A stretch of 55,255 nucleotides of DNA, from positions 1 through 55,255 of the forward strand of contig JAUNOK010000017.1 of assembly GCA_030537195.1 (NCBI GenBank), read 5' to 3'. The position numbers and the translations under genes were made by a program. This stretch comes from Eubacteriales bacterium (GTDB lineage: Bacteria > Bacillota > Clostridia > Lachnospirales > Lachnospiraceae). The notes beneath the pieces were generated by a model, which did no database searches, was not told the origin of the DNA, and saw only the letters and a list, made by a program, of their open reading frames with translations. Of this stretch, positions 18,414-28,001 are shown in pieces. Positions within the stretch are counted from its first letter, which is position 1. Every line of letters starts with the position of its first letter.

Positions 18414-19619
18414 ATGAATAATCTGAACTTGTACTCAGAGACTGTTTCTGGCTATACAGCAGTTTCTGATATTTTCATAGACGAATATGTACCATCAGCC
18501 AACGGAGACTTTGTTAAGGTCTATCTTTATCTTTTGAGACTTCTCACAAGAAAGAACAGTAACTTAAGCATCTCTTCTCTTGCCGATACTTTCAACCAGA
18601 CTGAGAACGATGTAATGCGTGCTTTAAGATACTGGGACAGATCAGGTCTTGTCCAGCTTTCTTACGACGACAATAACCAGCTTTGCGGTATCACTCTGAA
18701 GGATATTGCTAACCATGGTTCTTCACCTGAGCCTGATGACAATAATGCTGCCCCTGATATTAATAATGCTGCTGACAATGCTGTTTCAGAAGCTGTCACA
18801 GATAATGAACCAGTTTCCAGCAGTCCTGTCTCTGATAATGCTGCATCCGGCAATACTATATCAGACTCATCATCCAATGTTGTCTCTATGGATTTTGCCA
18901 TTGCATCTTCAGCATCATCAGCACACAATGTAGAGCCTTCGAAAGTAACTGTACCTGCTGACAGACTTAATGAGCTTAATTCCGATGATGATTTTTCAAT
19001 GTCACTTTTCGCAATTGAAACATATCTTGGAAAAACGCTTTCACAGCCTGCTACTAATGCCATTGTATATTTCTATGACACTCTTAATTTCTCTACTGCT
19101 CTTATTGAGTACCTCTTTGAATATTGCATATCCAAGGGTAAGACTTCAATAAGATACATAGAAACAGTTGCTCTCGCATGGGCTGAAAAAGGTATCAGCA
19201 CAGTTGACGCTGCCAAGGAAGAAGTAGTCAACTATAATGAATCTGTTTATGGTATCATGAAAGCACTCGGCCTTAACAGAGATCCGGCTCCTGCTGAAAA
19301 GCAATATATCTCTAAGTGGACTGATGTATACGGCTTTAAAACTGATATAATTATCGAAGCCTGTAACAGAACCATAAATGCTATACATCAGCCAAGCTTT
19401 GAATATGTTGAATCTATTCTTAGCAGTTGGGATAATTCTAACATAAAAAGTTTTGATGATATCAAGAAAGCTGATGCCCAGTATGAAGCTGGTAAGACTG
19501 CCACAACATCCAAGTCATCTAAGGTTATTAAGCAGAATGCCAACCGTTTCAATAATTACCAGCAGCGTCCTAAGAAATCTGACGACTGGTATAACTCTCT
19601 GCTAAGCAATAATAATTAA
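18414..19619 (+). CDS. DnaD-domain replication initiation protein
   Basis: 401 residues. An N-terminal winged-helix-like region (about 1-95, including LTRKNSNLSISSLADTFNQ) is joined by a long Asn/Asp/Ser/Ala-rich linker (about 100-180) to two tandem DnaD/DnaB_2 modules. Each module has the YxxxIxxxW-type motif: YIETVALAW in the first and YVESILSSW in the second. The family remodels origin DNA with DnaA and brings in the helicase loader. GGGGAG is the ribosome site. It lies 17 bases before the DnaI-type loader, so the two probably act together, and downstream of the DnaA-box cluster. Confidence 0.9.
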   Translation: MNNLNLYSETVSGYTAVSDIFIDEYVPSANGDFVKVYLYLLRLLTRKNSNLSISSLADTFNQTENDVMRALRYWDRSGLVQLSYDDNNQLCGITLKDIANHGSSPEPDDNNAAPDINNAADNAVSEAVTDNEPVSSSPVSDNAASGNTISDSSSNVVSMDFAIASSASSAHNVEPSKVTVPADRLNELNSDDDFSMSLFAIETYLGKTLSQPATNAIVYFYDTLNFSTALIEYLFEYCISKGKTSIRYIETVALAWAEKGISTVDAAKEEVVNYNESVYGIMKALGLNRDPAPAEKQYISKWTDVYGFKTDIIIEACNRTINAIHQPSFEYVESILSSWDNSNIKSFDDIKKADAQYEAGKTATTSKSSKVIKQNANRFNNYQQRPKKSDDWYNSLLSNNN

Positions 19620-19636
19620 TTATAAGGAGGGGCGCT

Positions 19637-20638
19637 ATGCCTTTGACCAATACACAATATGCCTCTATTATGAGACAATATGATGATATTAAAACAGCCA
19701 ACAGGCACTTGCAAAGTGACCGTTATAAAGAAGTCACTGCCCTGTGTCCTGATATAGCAGATATTGACTCTGAGATTATAGACTTGTCCATGAAAACTGC
19801 CAGAGCGCGTATAGAAGCTGACTCATCGGACACGACTACTGATGAATTAGCTTCCAGCCTTAAGTCACTCAACAACAGAAAAGTGGCTGCTCTGGCTTCT
19901 ATAGGCAAGCCCGCTGATTATCTTGACGATATATTTACATGTCCTTATTGCAAGGATTCTGGTTATGTTGATGGTAAACGTTGCATGTGCTTTAACAAAA
20001 AAGCCATTGATCTTATATATAAGGACTCTAATCTCAAGAACATAACTGCTGACGAGAATTTTAACACATTCTCTTTTAGCTGGTACAACAATACCGATGT
20101 TGATTCAGCAACAGGGCTCACACCTTATAATAATATGCAGAAAGTTCTCAAAGTATGTCACGATTTCGTCGATAACTTTGATACTGAATTTTCTAATCTG
20201 TTATTTATTGGACAGACTGGTGTTGGAAAGACATTTCTTTCCAACTGTATTGCAAGGGCTCTTATGGATTCATGCCACAGCATAATATATCTTACTGCCG
20301 GAGAATTCTTTGATTCTTTTAAGAGCGATGATTTTAAGGAGTTTGGAAGTTCCAAGTTTGATACTTCTTTCTTTGTTGAATGTGATCTTCTTATTATTGA
20401 TGATTTGGGAACCGAGAAAGCTTCAGACTATAATTTTTCTAATCTGTTTAATACTATTAATGAAAGGCTTCTTAGAAGAAAGAGTATTATTATCTCTTCT
20501 AACCTTGAGATGCCTGATATTGAGACAAGGTACTCTCAGAGAATTTTCTCAAGACTTGTAAGTGCCTATTCTATATTAAGACTTTTTGGTGATGATATAC
20601 GCTGTATGAAGAAATTATCACCAGTAAAAAGAGCTTAA
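19637..20638 (+). CDS. DnaI/DnaC-type helicase loader ATPase
   Basis: 333 residues. A helical N-terminal region is followed by a zinc-finger-like cluster (C102, C105, C116, C118), then an AAA+ domain with Walker A GQTGVGKT at 192-199, Walker B LLIIDDLG at 251-258 and a conserved arginine-rich C-terminus (RYSQRIFSRL). It loads the replicative helicase (DnaB, encoded at 45.9-47.3 kb) onto origin DNA. A strong AAGGAGGGG site precedes the ATG. The zinc-binding N-terminal arrangement matches B. subtilis DnaI rather than E. coli DnaC. Confidence 0.9.
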   Translation: MPLTNTQYASIMRQYDDIKTANRHLQSDRYKEVTALCPDIADIDSEIIDLSMKTARARIEADSSDTTTDELASSLKSLNNRKVAALASIGKPADYLDDIFTCPYCKDSGYVDGKRCMCFNKKAIDLIYKDSNLKNITADENFNTFSFSWYNNTDVDSATGLTPYNNMQKVLKVCHDFVDNFDTEFSNLLFIGQTGVGKTFLSNCIARALMDSCHSIIYLTAGEFFDSFKSDDFKEFGSSKFDTSFFVECDLLIIDDLGTEKASDYNFSNLFNTINERLLRRKSIIISSNLEMPDIETRYSQRIFSRLVSAYSILRLFGDDIRCMKKLSPVKRA

Positions 20639-20662
20639 CGATTATTTATGTCAAATATATCA

Positions 20663-20691
20663 TTGACTTATTTCGCGTCAATGTTTATATT
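20663..20691 (+). promoter_or_regulatory. Promoter of prs
   Basis: TTGACT, 17-bp spacer, TATATT, in the 99-base gap after the helicase loader gene. It lies downstream of an in-frame ATG at 20648, which argues against that start. Confidence 0.7.
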
Positions 20692-20737
20692 TTTATATGT
20701 ATGTTTAATTATTATACTTTATGGAGGATTATTTATT

Positions 20738-21922
20738 ATGCCACGTGATGAAAGACACACTGAAACTATTCCTTACGGAACATTAGGTATTATCCCATTA
20801 GCAAGCTGTACTGAGATGGGTAAGAAAGTTGACGAGTACCTTGTAAAGTGGAGAGAGCAGCGTCAGAATGAGAATACTTCTACCCTCAATTTTGCAGGAT
20901 ATAAGAGAGACAGTTATATTGTTAACGCTAAGACTCCTAGATTCGGTTCAGGAGAAGGAAAGGGCGTTCTTGTAGATTCTGTTCGTGGTCATGACTTATA
21001 TATTATGCTTGATGTCTGCAACTACAGTCTCGAATATACTGTTTGCGGTTTCAAGAACCATATGTCTCCTGATGATCACTACGCTGATCTTAAGAGAGTT
21101 ATTGCCGCTGCAGGTGGTAAGGCAAGAAGAATTAATGTAATCATGCCTTTCCTTTATGAATCAAGACAGCACAAGAGAACAGGAAGAGAGTCTCTTGACT
21201 GTGCACTTATGCTTCAGGAACTTACAGATATGGGTGTTGAGAATATTATTACTTTCGATGCACATGATCCTAGAGTACACAATGCTATTCCTCTTAAGGG
21301 ATTTGAATCTGTATCATGCACATACCAGTTTATCAAGTATCTCCTTCTTAATGTGGATGATCTTCACATTGACAGTGACCATATGATGGTTATCAGCCCT
21401 GATGAAGGTGGTATGGGACGTGCAGTATACTTTGCTAACGTTCTTGGTCTTGATATGGGTATGTTCTATAAGAGAAGAGATTACACTAAGATTGTTAACG
21501 GACGTAATCCTATCGTTGCACATGAGTTCCTTGGAACTAATGTTGAAGGCAAGGATGTTATTATCATTGATGATATGATTTCTTCAGGTGAGAGTATGAT
21601 TGATGTTGCTTCTGAGCTTAAGAAGCGTGGTGCAAGCAGAGTATTCTGTGCTACAACATTCGGTCTTTTCACTAACGGATTCAAGAAGTTTGATGAAGCT
21701 TATGAGAATGGTATTATTGACAGAATTCTTACAACTAACCTTGTATACCAGCCAGCAGAGCTTCTCTCTAAGCCTTGGTACATCAATGTAGATATGAGCA
21801 AATACATGGCTCTTCTTATTGATACACTTAACCATGATTCTTCAATCAGCAACCTCTTAAGCCCTGTTGAAAGAATCCAGCAGAGAGTTAAGGAATACAA
21901 TGAACTTCACTATGGTAAGTAA
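20738..21922 (+). CDS. prs: Ribose-phosphate pyrophosphokinase (long clostridial type)
   Basis: 394 residues, longer than the usual 310-320 because of N-terminal and internal additions. The PRPP-binding loop VIIIDDMISSGES replaces the canonical DDMIDTAGT form, and the ATP/metal region MPFLYESRQHKRTGRE is conserved. It converts ribose 5-phosphate and ATP to PRPP for nucleotide, histidine and tryptophan synthesis. An ATG 30 codons upstream would add a hydrophobic segment, but GGAGG lies 10 bases before the chosen ATG and a promoter sits between the two candidates. Confidence 0.92.
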   Translation: MPRDERHTETIPYGTLGIIPLASCTEMGKKVDEYLVKWREQRQNENTSTLNFAGYKRDSYIVNAKTPRFGSGEGKGVLVDSVRGHDLYIMLDVCNYSLEYTVCGFKNHMSPDDHYADLKRVIAAAGGKARRINVIMPFLYESRQHKRTGRESLDCALMLQELTDMGVENIITFDAHDPRVHNAIPLKGFESVSCTYQFIKYLLLNVDDLHIDSDHMMVISPDEGGMGRAVYFANVLGLDMGMFYKRRDYTKIVNGRNPIVAHEFLGTNVEGKDVIIIDDMISSGESMIDVASELKKRGASRVFCATTFGLFTNGFKKFDEAYENGIIDRILTTNLVYQPAELLSKPWYINVDMSKYMALLIDTLNHDSSISNLLSPVERIQQRVKEYNELHYGK

Positions 21923-21962
21923 TTGTAATTATTCACTTACAACTTAATTAATATAATAATTT

Positions 21963-21986
21963 AGCCGGGCGCTTATGCGTCCGGCT
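21963..21986. terminator. Shared terminator of prs and the PBP gene
   Basis: AGCCGGGCGC and GCGTCCGGCT form a 10-bp GC-rich stem with a TTAT loop and TTTTT after it on the plus strand. The PBP stop codon (TAA on minus) overlaps the base of the loop and the PBP's last codons form one stem arm. Confidence 0.9.
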
Positions 21987-24174
21987 TTTTATCTGTCTCA
22001 TTATTATTCTGTTTAGTTTCCTGTGTTGAACCTGTATTATCCGGATCAGTACCAGTATTTCCACCTGATGAACTACTCTGTGATTCCTGCTGCGACTGAC
22101 TTGGTTTCTGTGTCTGTGAAGGCTTCTGTGTCTCAGACTGTGTCTGTTTCTGTGTTTCCTTTACTGATTCAGTCTCTGACTCTGTCTCCTTCGTTGTCTC
22201 CTGCACATCACTCTTATTACCATATGATGGAAAATCTTTCTTGGCAAGATTCTCATGCGCAGACTCCATAAACTGCCTGAATATCTGCTTGGTATAAGTC
22301 TGTGGTATTGTTGCAGGATAATCATATCCCTGCCATACAGCAACTGTATAGTATGCACTATATCCGCAGAACCATGAATCATAGTTAGAATTGGTTGTAC
22401 CTGTCTTTCCGGCAACAATCGCATTGTTTGTTGCTGCTTCCCGTCCAGTACCGTTAGTTACTGCTGTTTTTAACATATCTGTCATCATTCTGCATGCATC
22501 TGAATCATATATCTTCTGCTGCCTGTTAGATGAATCATATATAACTTTTCCACGCACATTCTTTATCTGTGATACACAGGTAGCCCTTCTGTACTGTCCA
22601 TCATTAGCAATCGTTGCATATGCACCAGCCATCTCTTCTGTTGATACTCCATATGTGAATCCGCCAATTGATATGGCATTATAATCTTTATCCATCCATA
22701 TCCTGTGAAATCCCTGATTAAGAAGATATGAACTTCCAACTCGAGGAGTGATTTCCTTCAGTACATTCCATGCAACTGTATTTCGTGACAGATTTACTGC
22801 TGTCCTTAATGTAATACTGCCCATATATGTTCCATCAGCATTCTTAGGACCATCCTCAATATACTCATCTTTTACGATAGTATCAGGTGTATTACCACGC
22901 TCAAGATATGGAACATAATCAAGTATTGGTTTAATAGAACTTCCCGGCTGCCTGTAGCTCTGGTACGCTCTGTTTAATGTGTATCCTTCAAGTTCCTGAC
23001 TTCTTGAACCTACAATAGCCACTACATTTCCTGTTTCATTATCTATACATGTAGCTGCTGCCTGCATCTCATATATATCATCTTTCATGGTTGTATAACC
23101 TTTAAGATTGTCATCTATTGCATCCTGAAGCTTCTGCTGCACATCCATATCAATACTTGTATATACCTTGTATCCACCTGAAAGAAGTTTCTGCTGGAAT
23201 AGTGTATAACTCTGTTCATACAGATCTTTATACTGGTCATAGTCTTCATCACTGCTGAAATCCGTTCTGAACATAAATCCGTTGGCCTGCATCATACCCT
23301 CTATGGCACAATGTCTTGCATATGTTTCCACTGAATTATTCTTAGAAACCTCCGGCTGTTGTGCAAGCACTATCTGGGTATTGACCGCTGTATCATAATC
23401 TTCCTGACTTATCTTATTATTCTCAAGAAGCTTCTCAAGTATAAGATTTCTTCTGGTCATCGTATTATCGTAATTGGTAAGAGGGTTATATCTCGTAGGG
23501 CTGTTAGGAATTGCAGCTATAAATACCTGCTCAGCAAGTGTAAGTTCACTTACTTCCTTGTCAAAATATCCTCTTGCCGCAGCTCCGACTCCATAATATC
23601 CATTAGCGAAATAGATATTGTTAAGATAAAACTCAAGTATTTCGTTCTTGGAATACTTCTTCTCTATATATGTCGCAACGAATATCTCTTTGACTTTTCG
23701 CTGCCATGTAACTTCCTGGCTTAAGAATATATTCTTAGCAAGCTGCTGTGTTATAGTGCTCGCTCCCTGAACAATCTCATCATTCTCAGTGTTAGCTATT
23801 ACAGCTCTTATTATGGCCTTTATATCGATTCCCTTGTGTTTATAGAAATCTTTATCTTCCATTACAACAAATGCATCTGCCAGTGTATCAGGAATCTGAC
23901 CTATATCAACATAATACATGTCCTTTGATTCCCTCATTGAGCATAATTCATTGCCATCAGCATCATATATAAGTGTAGTTCCAGATGACATAAATGTATC
24001 TGCTGAACTATCATTAACAAGTTCTTTAGCATCCTGTGCCAGTTGTATAACTTTGATTATCTTTGGTGAGAATATTGCCAGTGTTACAACAAAAGCAAGT
24101 AATATAGTTAATAATACCAGCCTTCTTATTAATCTGCGTCTTCTTTTCTTCTTAGATAATTTCTTCTTAGCCAT
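21973..24174 (-). CDS. Class A penicillin-binding protein (PBP1a type)
   Basis: 733 residues. A basic cytoplasmic start (KKKLSKKKRRRRLIRR), one membrane helix (about 18-40), a glycosyltransferase domain with the VVMEDKDFYKHKGID catalytic region and GASTITQQLAKN, and a transpeptidase domain with SSIK (active serine), SRN and KTGTTNSN. The C-terminal 75 residues form a Gln/Ser/Thr/Glu-rich extracellular tail, likely disordered. It polymerises and cross-links peptidoglycan. A TTG three codons upstream was not chosen: AAGGA sits 9 bases before this ATG. The final codons are embedded in the terminator shared with prs. Confidence 0.95.
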   Translation of the reverse strand: MAKKKLSKKKRRRRLIRRLVLLTILLAFVVTLAIFSPKIIKVIQLAQDAKELVNDSSADTFMSSGTTLIYDADGNELCSMRESKDMYYVDIGQIPDTLADAFVVMEDKDFYKHKGIDIKAIIRAVIANTENDEIVQGASTITQQLAKNIFLSQEVTWQRKVKEIFVATYIEKKYSKNEILEFYLNNIYFANGYYGVGAAARGYFDKEVSELTLAEQVFIAAIPNSPTRYNPLTNYDNTMTRRNLILEKLLENNKISQEDYDTAVNTQIVLAQQPEVSKNNSVETYARHCAIEGMMQANGFMFRTDFSSDEDYDQYKDLYEQSYTLFQQKLLSGGYKVYTSIDMDVQQKLQDAIDDNLKGYTTMKDDIYEMQAAATCIDNETGNVVAIVGSRSQELEGYTLNRAYQSYRQPGSSIKPILDYVPYLERGNTPDTIVKDEYIEDGPKNADGTYMGSITLRTAVNLSRNTVAWNVLKEITPRVGSSYLLNQGFHRIWMDKDYNAISIGGFTYGVSTEEMAGAYATIANDGQYRRATCVSQIKNVRGKVIYDSSNRQQKIYDSDACRMMTDMLKTAVTNGTGREAATNNAIVAGKTGTTNSNYDSWFCGYSAYYTVAVWQGYDYPATIPQTYTKQIFRQFMESAHENLAKKDFPSYGNKSDVQETTKETESETESVKETQKQTQSETQKPSQTQKPSQSQQESQSSSSGGNTGTDPDNTGSTQETKQNNNETDKKPDA

Positions 24175-24198
24175 AATACTCAATCCTTATGCACATCA

Positions 24199-26736
24199 TT
24201 ATTTGTAATAAGTTACATATATGTTACCACCCTGAGAAAACATTTTACCTGCATCATTCATTGAAACCGTCTTCTGTACTCCGGTCGATGCTTCAATATA
24301 TGCAATCTCACTTGAATTATATGCAGTAATGATAATATATTCGTCTTCTCCAATCCTTGCTATGACAGGACTTCCATCGCCTACATAGCTGAGTGCTTTT
24401 TCATAAGTTATTCCTGTAAGACTGATTCCATGTACGCCATTTATATTGTCAAATGTCTCAACAGCGGTATGTCCCTGCTCCATATAAGAAACTGCATTGA
24501 AATCGGCACCAAGATAATTACTTACCGCTGCTACTGCATTAGTAATTGAACTGCCTGATGTCACCGGTACAATACCGTCTATTGATGCCTGCGTACTTCT
24601 GTATCTCTTCCATACCAGCTTGGAATTACTGTCAACCACTGTTCCATATGTGTCGTATGCAAGATTTATTGCCTGATCAAGCTGCGTTCTGCTTCCCTGG
24701 AACTTACCATAACCATACACATAATATCTTCCATCCCACAAGAAATCATCCTCAAGTTCAAGCTTTGTATTATCCTTAAATATTATCTCTCCGGAAGTTC
24801 TGTAAGTAACTGATATATCATTCACTTTAGTTATCAGATCAATATACAGTTCCTGTTTTCTCGCGTCTGTACTTATTGTCTCGGATTTTACTGCATTTTC
24901 TATTACATTTTCATCTTTATTAATAAGCTGATCTATACTTGTCGATATATATCCACTTCCCGATTTCACGATTCTTGAAAGTGTAATTCTTTTACCCTGA
25001 ACCTCTGTACCAGAAACATATATGTCTGGCTGTTCGTATTCTTTGATTATATTATAGTCAACATCTATAATACCAACCTTATACATTGCATAAGTTCTGC
25101 TTCCGTCTGTTCCTGATATTATATCGTTCTTATGTGCTGTTCCATATATGAAATCAGAATCTATATATCCAAGAGGTCTTAATGTATCGCCCTCATCTGC
25201 TTTCACCTCATATGCACTGTCGTTGCTCATATTAAGAATTCTTATGGTATCTGTGTTGTAGATATCTCCCGAAGTACTATATGCAATGGCATCTCCAGCA
25301 TCAGACACCGCATAACTATCTTCCTTAAGCCCTGTTATCTCAGTCATGACCTCCTTACTTACAAGGTCAACTGAATACAATGTCTCATCTATAAGTATAT
25401 AGAATTTGTCGTTAGAAACATAAGATACTCCGCCTACATTCTGTGTAAGAATATTATAAGGAATTGCTACCGGAATGAACAATCTTTCAGTAACATCATT
25501 ATCCGCATATGAATATCTGCATAAGGATACTCCAACCTCTCCTTCATGCTCTCCTCTGTTCATATATCCAGATACTAAAAATGTTGCATCCCCATTATCT
25601 TCTATCTTCATTATCTTGATATTATGGGCATCATAGCCTTCTCTTACAGAATCTGTTTCCTCCCCTTTGAATGAGAATACTCTTGTGAATGTCTGTGAGC
25701 TGCTGTTAAAACACCACAGTGAACCCTGATTCACAAAGTATGTGTATACTCCCTTTTCATCTGAAGCACAGTTAACTTCTGTAGATGAATTAATTCCAAG
25801 ATTAATCTTTGACGAAGAAGTAAGGTCATTCTTGGCATCAAATACCTGATTCATCTCTCTTTCAAAATTAAGAAGATAGAAGCCATTGTTAGCCTGACGT
25901 ATTCTGTAATACTCATTCACATTATATGTATCACTTGAAGAATAATCATTAGCAGCTCCTACTCTGTAATCAAGCCTTATTATGGCAACATCATCATTAA
26001 TAGATATAATCTCTGGGGTAATCTCACTTTCTATATATGGTTCAAGATCTCCCCATCCAACCTGACTCAGCGAACAGTTAATATTAACCTTTCCATAATT
26101 AGTGTTATCTCCAACACTTGAAGTCTCAAGATATCCAGCTATATCCTTAAGTCTTGCACTATCAAATGTGCATGAATTAAAATCCATAACAAAATCAAGC
26201 TTCTTCTGCAGGTCATAGTCTGTTCCATACATAATCCTTGTGTAATAATAAACTGCATCATGCTTCTTTGTCTTAAGAACAACCTCAAGAGCATACTCTT
26301 TTCCGGTATCAAGAAGATTCTTAATATTCAAAGTGACATCTATCTTATTGCCAGATACCTGATATCCGCTGACCTCAGTATTCTCTATAAGAGATCTGTC
26401 ATCTATTGAACGTATCTTATAGCCTACCGATTCAACGTCTTCTCCATATGTATTAATTGTTATTGCAAGTTTTCTATCCTTCGCAACAGGTGTAATATTG
26501 CCATAGAATAATGTAGAATCAAGTTCCATAGTATAACCATGCATAACATTATATTGAGTCCCTGATTCAGTATCTATCGCAACTGTCGGAAGCGTAGCAT
26601 CCGCCATAGTAGTTGCTGATGGCATAATCTGTTCGAATTTCATTGATATAAATGTTATTATAACCGTCACGAAGAATATAACTCCAAGTATAAAATACTT
26701 GGAACCCGATATATTATAATTTCTGATTCTTTTCAC
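24199..26736 (-). CDS. Membrane-anchored extracellular protein with possible pseudo-C39 domain
   Basis: Not a named family. 845 residues: short basic N-terminus, a single membrane helix (about 13-31), a long extracellular beta-rich region with many short strand repeats suggestive of a beta-propeller (roughly 270-560), and a C-terminal 120 residues that resemble a C39-like papain fold. In that part the segment SITNAVAAVSNYLG (from 729) looks like the catalytic helix with Ser in place of Cys, and GEDEYIIITAY (796-806) has acidic residues where the catalytic His would be. The start is GTG: GGAGG lies 6 bases before it and it begins one base after the preceding stop codon, so translation is coupled. 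It sits between a methyltransferase and a class A PBP, suggesting a cell-envelope role. Confidence 0.8.
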   Translation of the reverse strand: MKRIRNYNISGSKYFILGVIFFVTVIITFISMKFEQIMPSATTMADATLPTVAIDTESGTQYNVMHGYTMELDSTLFYGNITPVAKDRKLAITINTYGEDVESVGYKIRSIDDRSLIENTEVSGYQVSGNKIDVTLNIKNLLDTGKEYALEVVLKTKKHDAVYYYTRIMYGTDYDLQKKLDFVMDFNSCTFDSARLKDIAGYLETSSVGDNTNYGKVNINCSLSQVGWGDLEPYIESEITPEIISINDDVAIIRLDYRVGAANDYSSSDTYNVNEYYRIRQANNGFYLLNFEREMNQVFDAKNDLTSSSKINLGINSSTEVNCASDEKGVYTYFVNQGSLWCFNSSSQTFTRVFSFKGEETDSVREGYDAHNIKIMKIEDNGDATFLVSGYMNRGEHEGEVGVSLCRYSYADNDVTERLFIPVAIPYNILTQNVGGVSYVSNDKFYILIDETLYSVDLVSKEVMTEITGLKEDSYAVSDAGDAIAYSTSGDIYNTDTIRILNMSNDSAYEVKADEGDTLRPLGYIDSDFIYGTAHKNDIISGTDGSRTYAMYKVGIIDVDYNIIKEYEQPDIYVSGTEVQGKRITLSRIVKSGSGYISTSIDQLINKDENVIENAVKSETISTDARKQELYIDLITKVNDISVTYRTSGEIIFKDNTKLELEDDFLWDGRYYVYGYGKFQGSRTQLDQAINLAYDTYGTVVDSNSKLVWKRYRSTQASIDGIVPVTSGSSITNAVAAVSNYLGADFNAVSYMEQGHTAVETFDNINGVHGISLTGITYEKALSYVGDGSPVIARIGEDEYIIITAYNSSEIAYIEASTGVQKTVSMNDAGKMFSQGGNIYVTYYK

Positions 26737-26737
26737 T

Positions 26738-27886
26738 TTAATCCTCCAGAAGCTTCTTAAGCGTAAGGTCAATATTAAGTGTCCTGCTCATATCAAGAAC
26801 TTCCTCATAAGCCTTAGCATCAGGCTTTCCAGTCTTAACAGCCCTTATAAGCAGATTCTTTGGTGTATGCTCCATATCTATGAACTCAAGTATCTGTGTC
26901 TGATATCCCTTAGACTCCAGAAGCTTTGCCCTCGCACCATCTGTTGCTATCGCCGCAAATCTTTCCTTTAAGATTCCATAATCCATAACAGGTGAAAGGT
27001 TCTTATCTGCTATCGTCCTGTTTGCCTCATGCTGGCAGCAAGGCACAGAAAGTATCACCTTAGCACCCCATTTTACAGCCTTGGCAAGTGCATAATCAGT
27101 AGCCGTATCACATGCATGAAGTGTAACAACCATGTCTACTGAATCAACGCCTTTGTAGGACGCAATATCGCCCTCATAGAAATCAAGCCTGTCATAGCCG
27201 TATTTCGTTCTTAACTGGTTGCAATGCTCAATAACATCTTTCTTTAGACCCAGTCCAATTATCCTTATATTATATCCCTTAAGCACCTTAAGATAATAAT
27301 ACATTGCAAATGTAAGATATGACTTTCCACATCCGAAATCAATTATTGTCTGCTCCCTGTCCTTATCTAACTGAGGCAGGATATCCTCAATAAATTCAAG
27401 GAATCTGTTAATCTGTCTGAACTTATCATATCTTGTCCTTACGATTGCGCCCTCTTTAGTCATAACTCCGAGGTCAACAAGGAAATCTACCTTCTCGCCC
27501 TCCTTAAGAATATATGTCTTGGTTCTGTTATGCGACAGGTCCTTCTGGCTCTTAATCTGTGTAAGTTTCTTATACTTGCATGTACAAGCGCCTTTCTTGG
27601 AACTAAGCACCGTAGCAGTTGCATCTGTCATATTAAACTGCGCCTGTTTAAATGTGTTCTCCATATATTCTGTAATTCTTGTCTTTATCTCTTCTTCTGA
27701 ATAATTGCTGTGAAGCACCTTTCTTCCCACGAATTCAGATGCCTGAAACTTTATCTCATCTTTAAGCTGGACAGGGCGTATCTTAACCCTCATCACACCT
27801 TCTTCATCTTTAACCTTCTGTCCGCTTATTGTAAGATCAATAAGCCTGTCGTTAATACATTTATCTAAAAGCTCTTTTAATTCCAT
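26738..27886 (-). CDS. Class I SAM-dependent methyltransferase (Methyltransf_32-like)
   Basis: 382 residues. The N-terminal half has a cysteine pair in GACTCKYK; the C-terminal half is a Rossmann methyltransferase with motif I IDFGCGKSYLTFAMYYY, then VVTLHACDTATDYALA and LSVPCCQHE, a combination seen in the Methyltransf_32 family of likely RNA methyltransferases. Substrate unknown. GAGG lies upstream of the ATG. Its stop codon overlaps the ribosome-binding region of the next gene, so both are probably co-translated. The 115-base gap before it shows no recognisable site. Confidence 0.82.
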   Translation of the reverse strand: MELKELLDKCINDRLIDLTISGQKVKDEEGVMRVKIRPVQLKDEIKFQASEFVGRKVLHSNYSEEEIKTRITEYMENTFKQAQFNMTDATATVLSSKKGACTCKYKKLTQIKSQKDLSHNRTKTYILKEGEKVDFLVDLGVMTKEGAIVRTRYDKFRQINRFLEFIEDILPQLDKDREQTIIDFGCGKSYLTFAMYYYLKVLKGYNIRIIGLGLKKDVIEHCNQLRTKYGYDRLDFYEGDIASYKGVDSVDMVVTLHACDTATDYALAKAVKWGAKVILSVPCCQHEANRTIADKNLSPVMDYGILKERFAAIATDGARAKLLESKGYQTQILEFIDMEHTPKNLLIRAVKTGKPDAKAYEEVLDMSRTLNIDLTLKKLLED

Positions 27887-28001
27887 ATCTGCCTCATCTT
27901 TTCTTAATTATCATCTGGATATACATGGTTATTTTAATCTCTTTAGCCAAAAACCACAATAGCAAGTTTTATGTCCCGGAAATCTGCATCTGTAATCAAC
28001 A

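Noticed and set aside
20648-20737. N-terminal extension of prs
   Set aside because: The upstream ATG precedes the promoter and lacks a ribosome site; the extension is a hydrophobic stretch foreign to this enzyme family.
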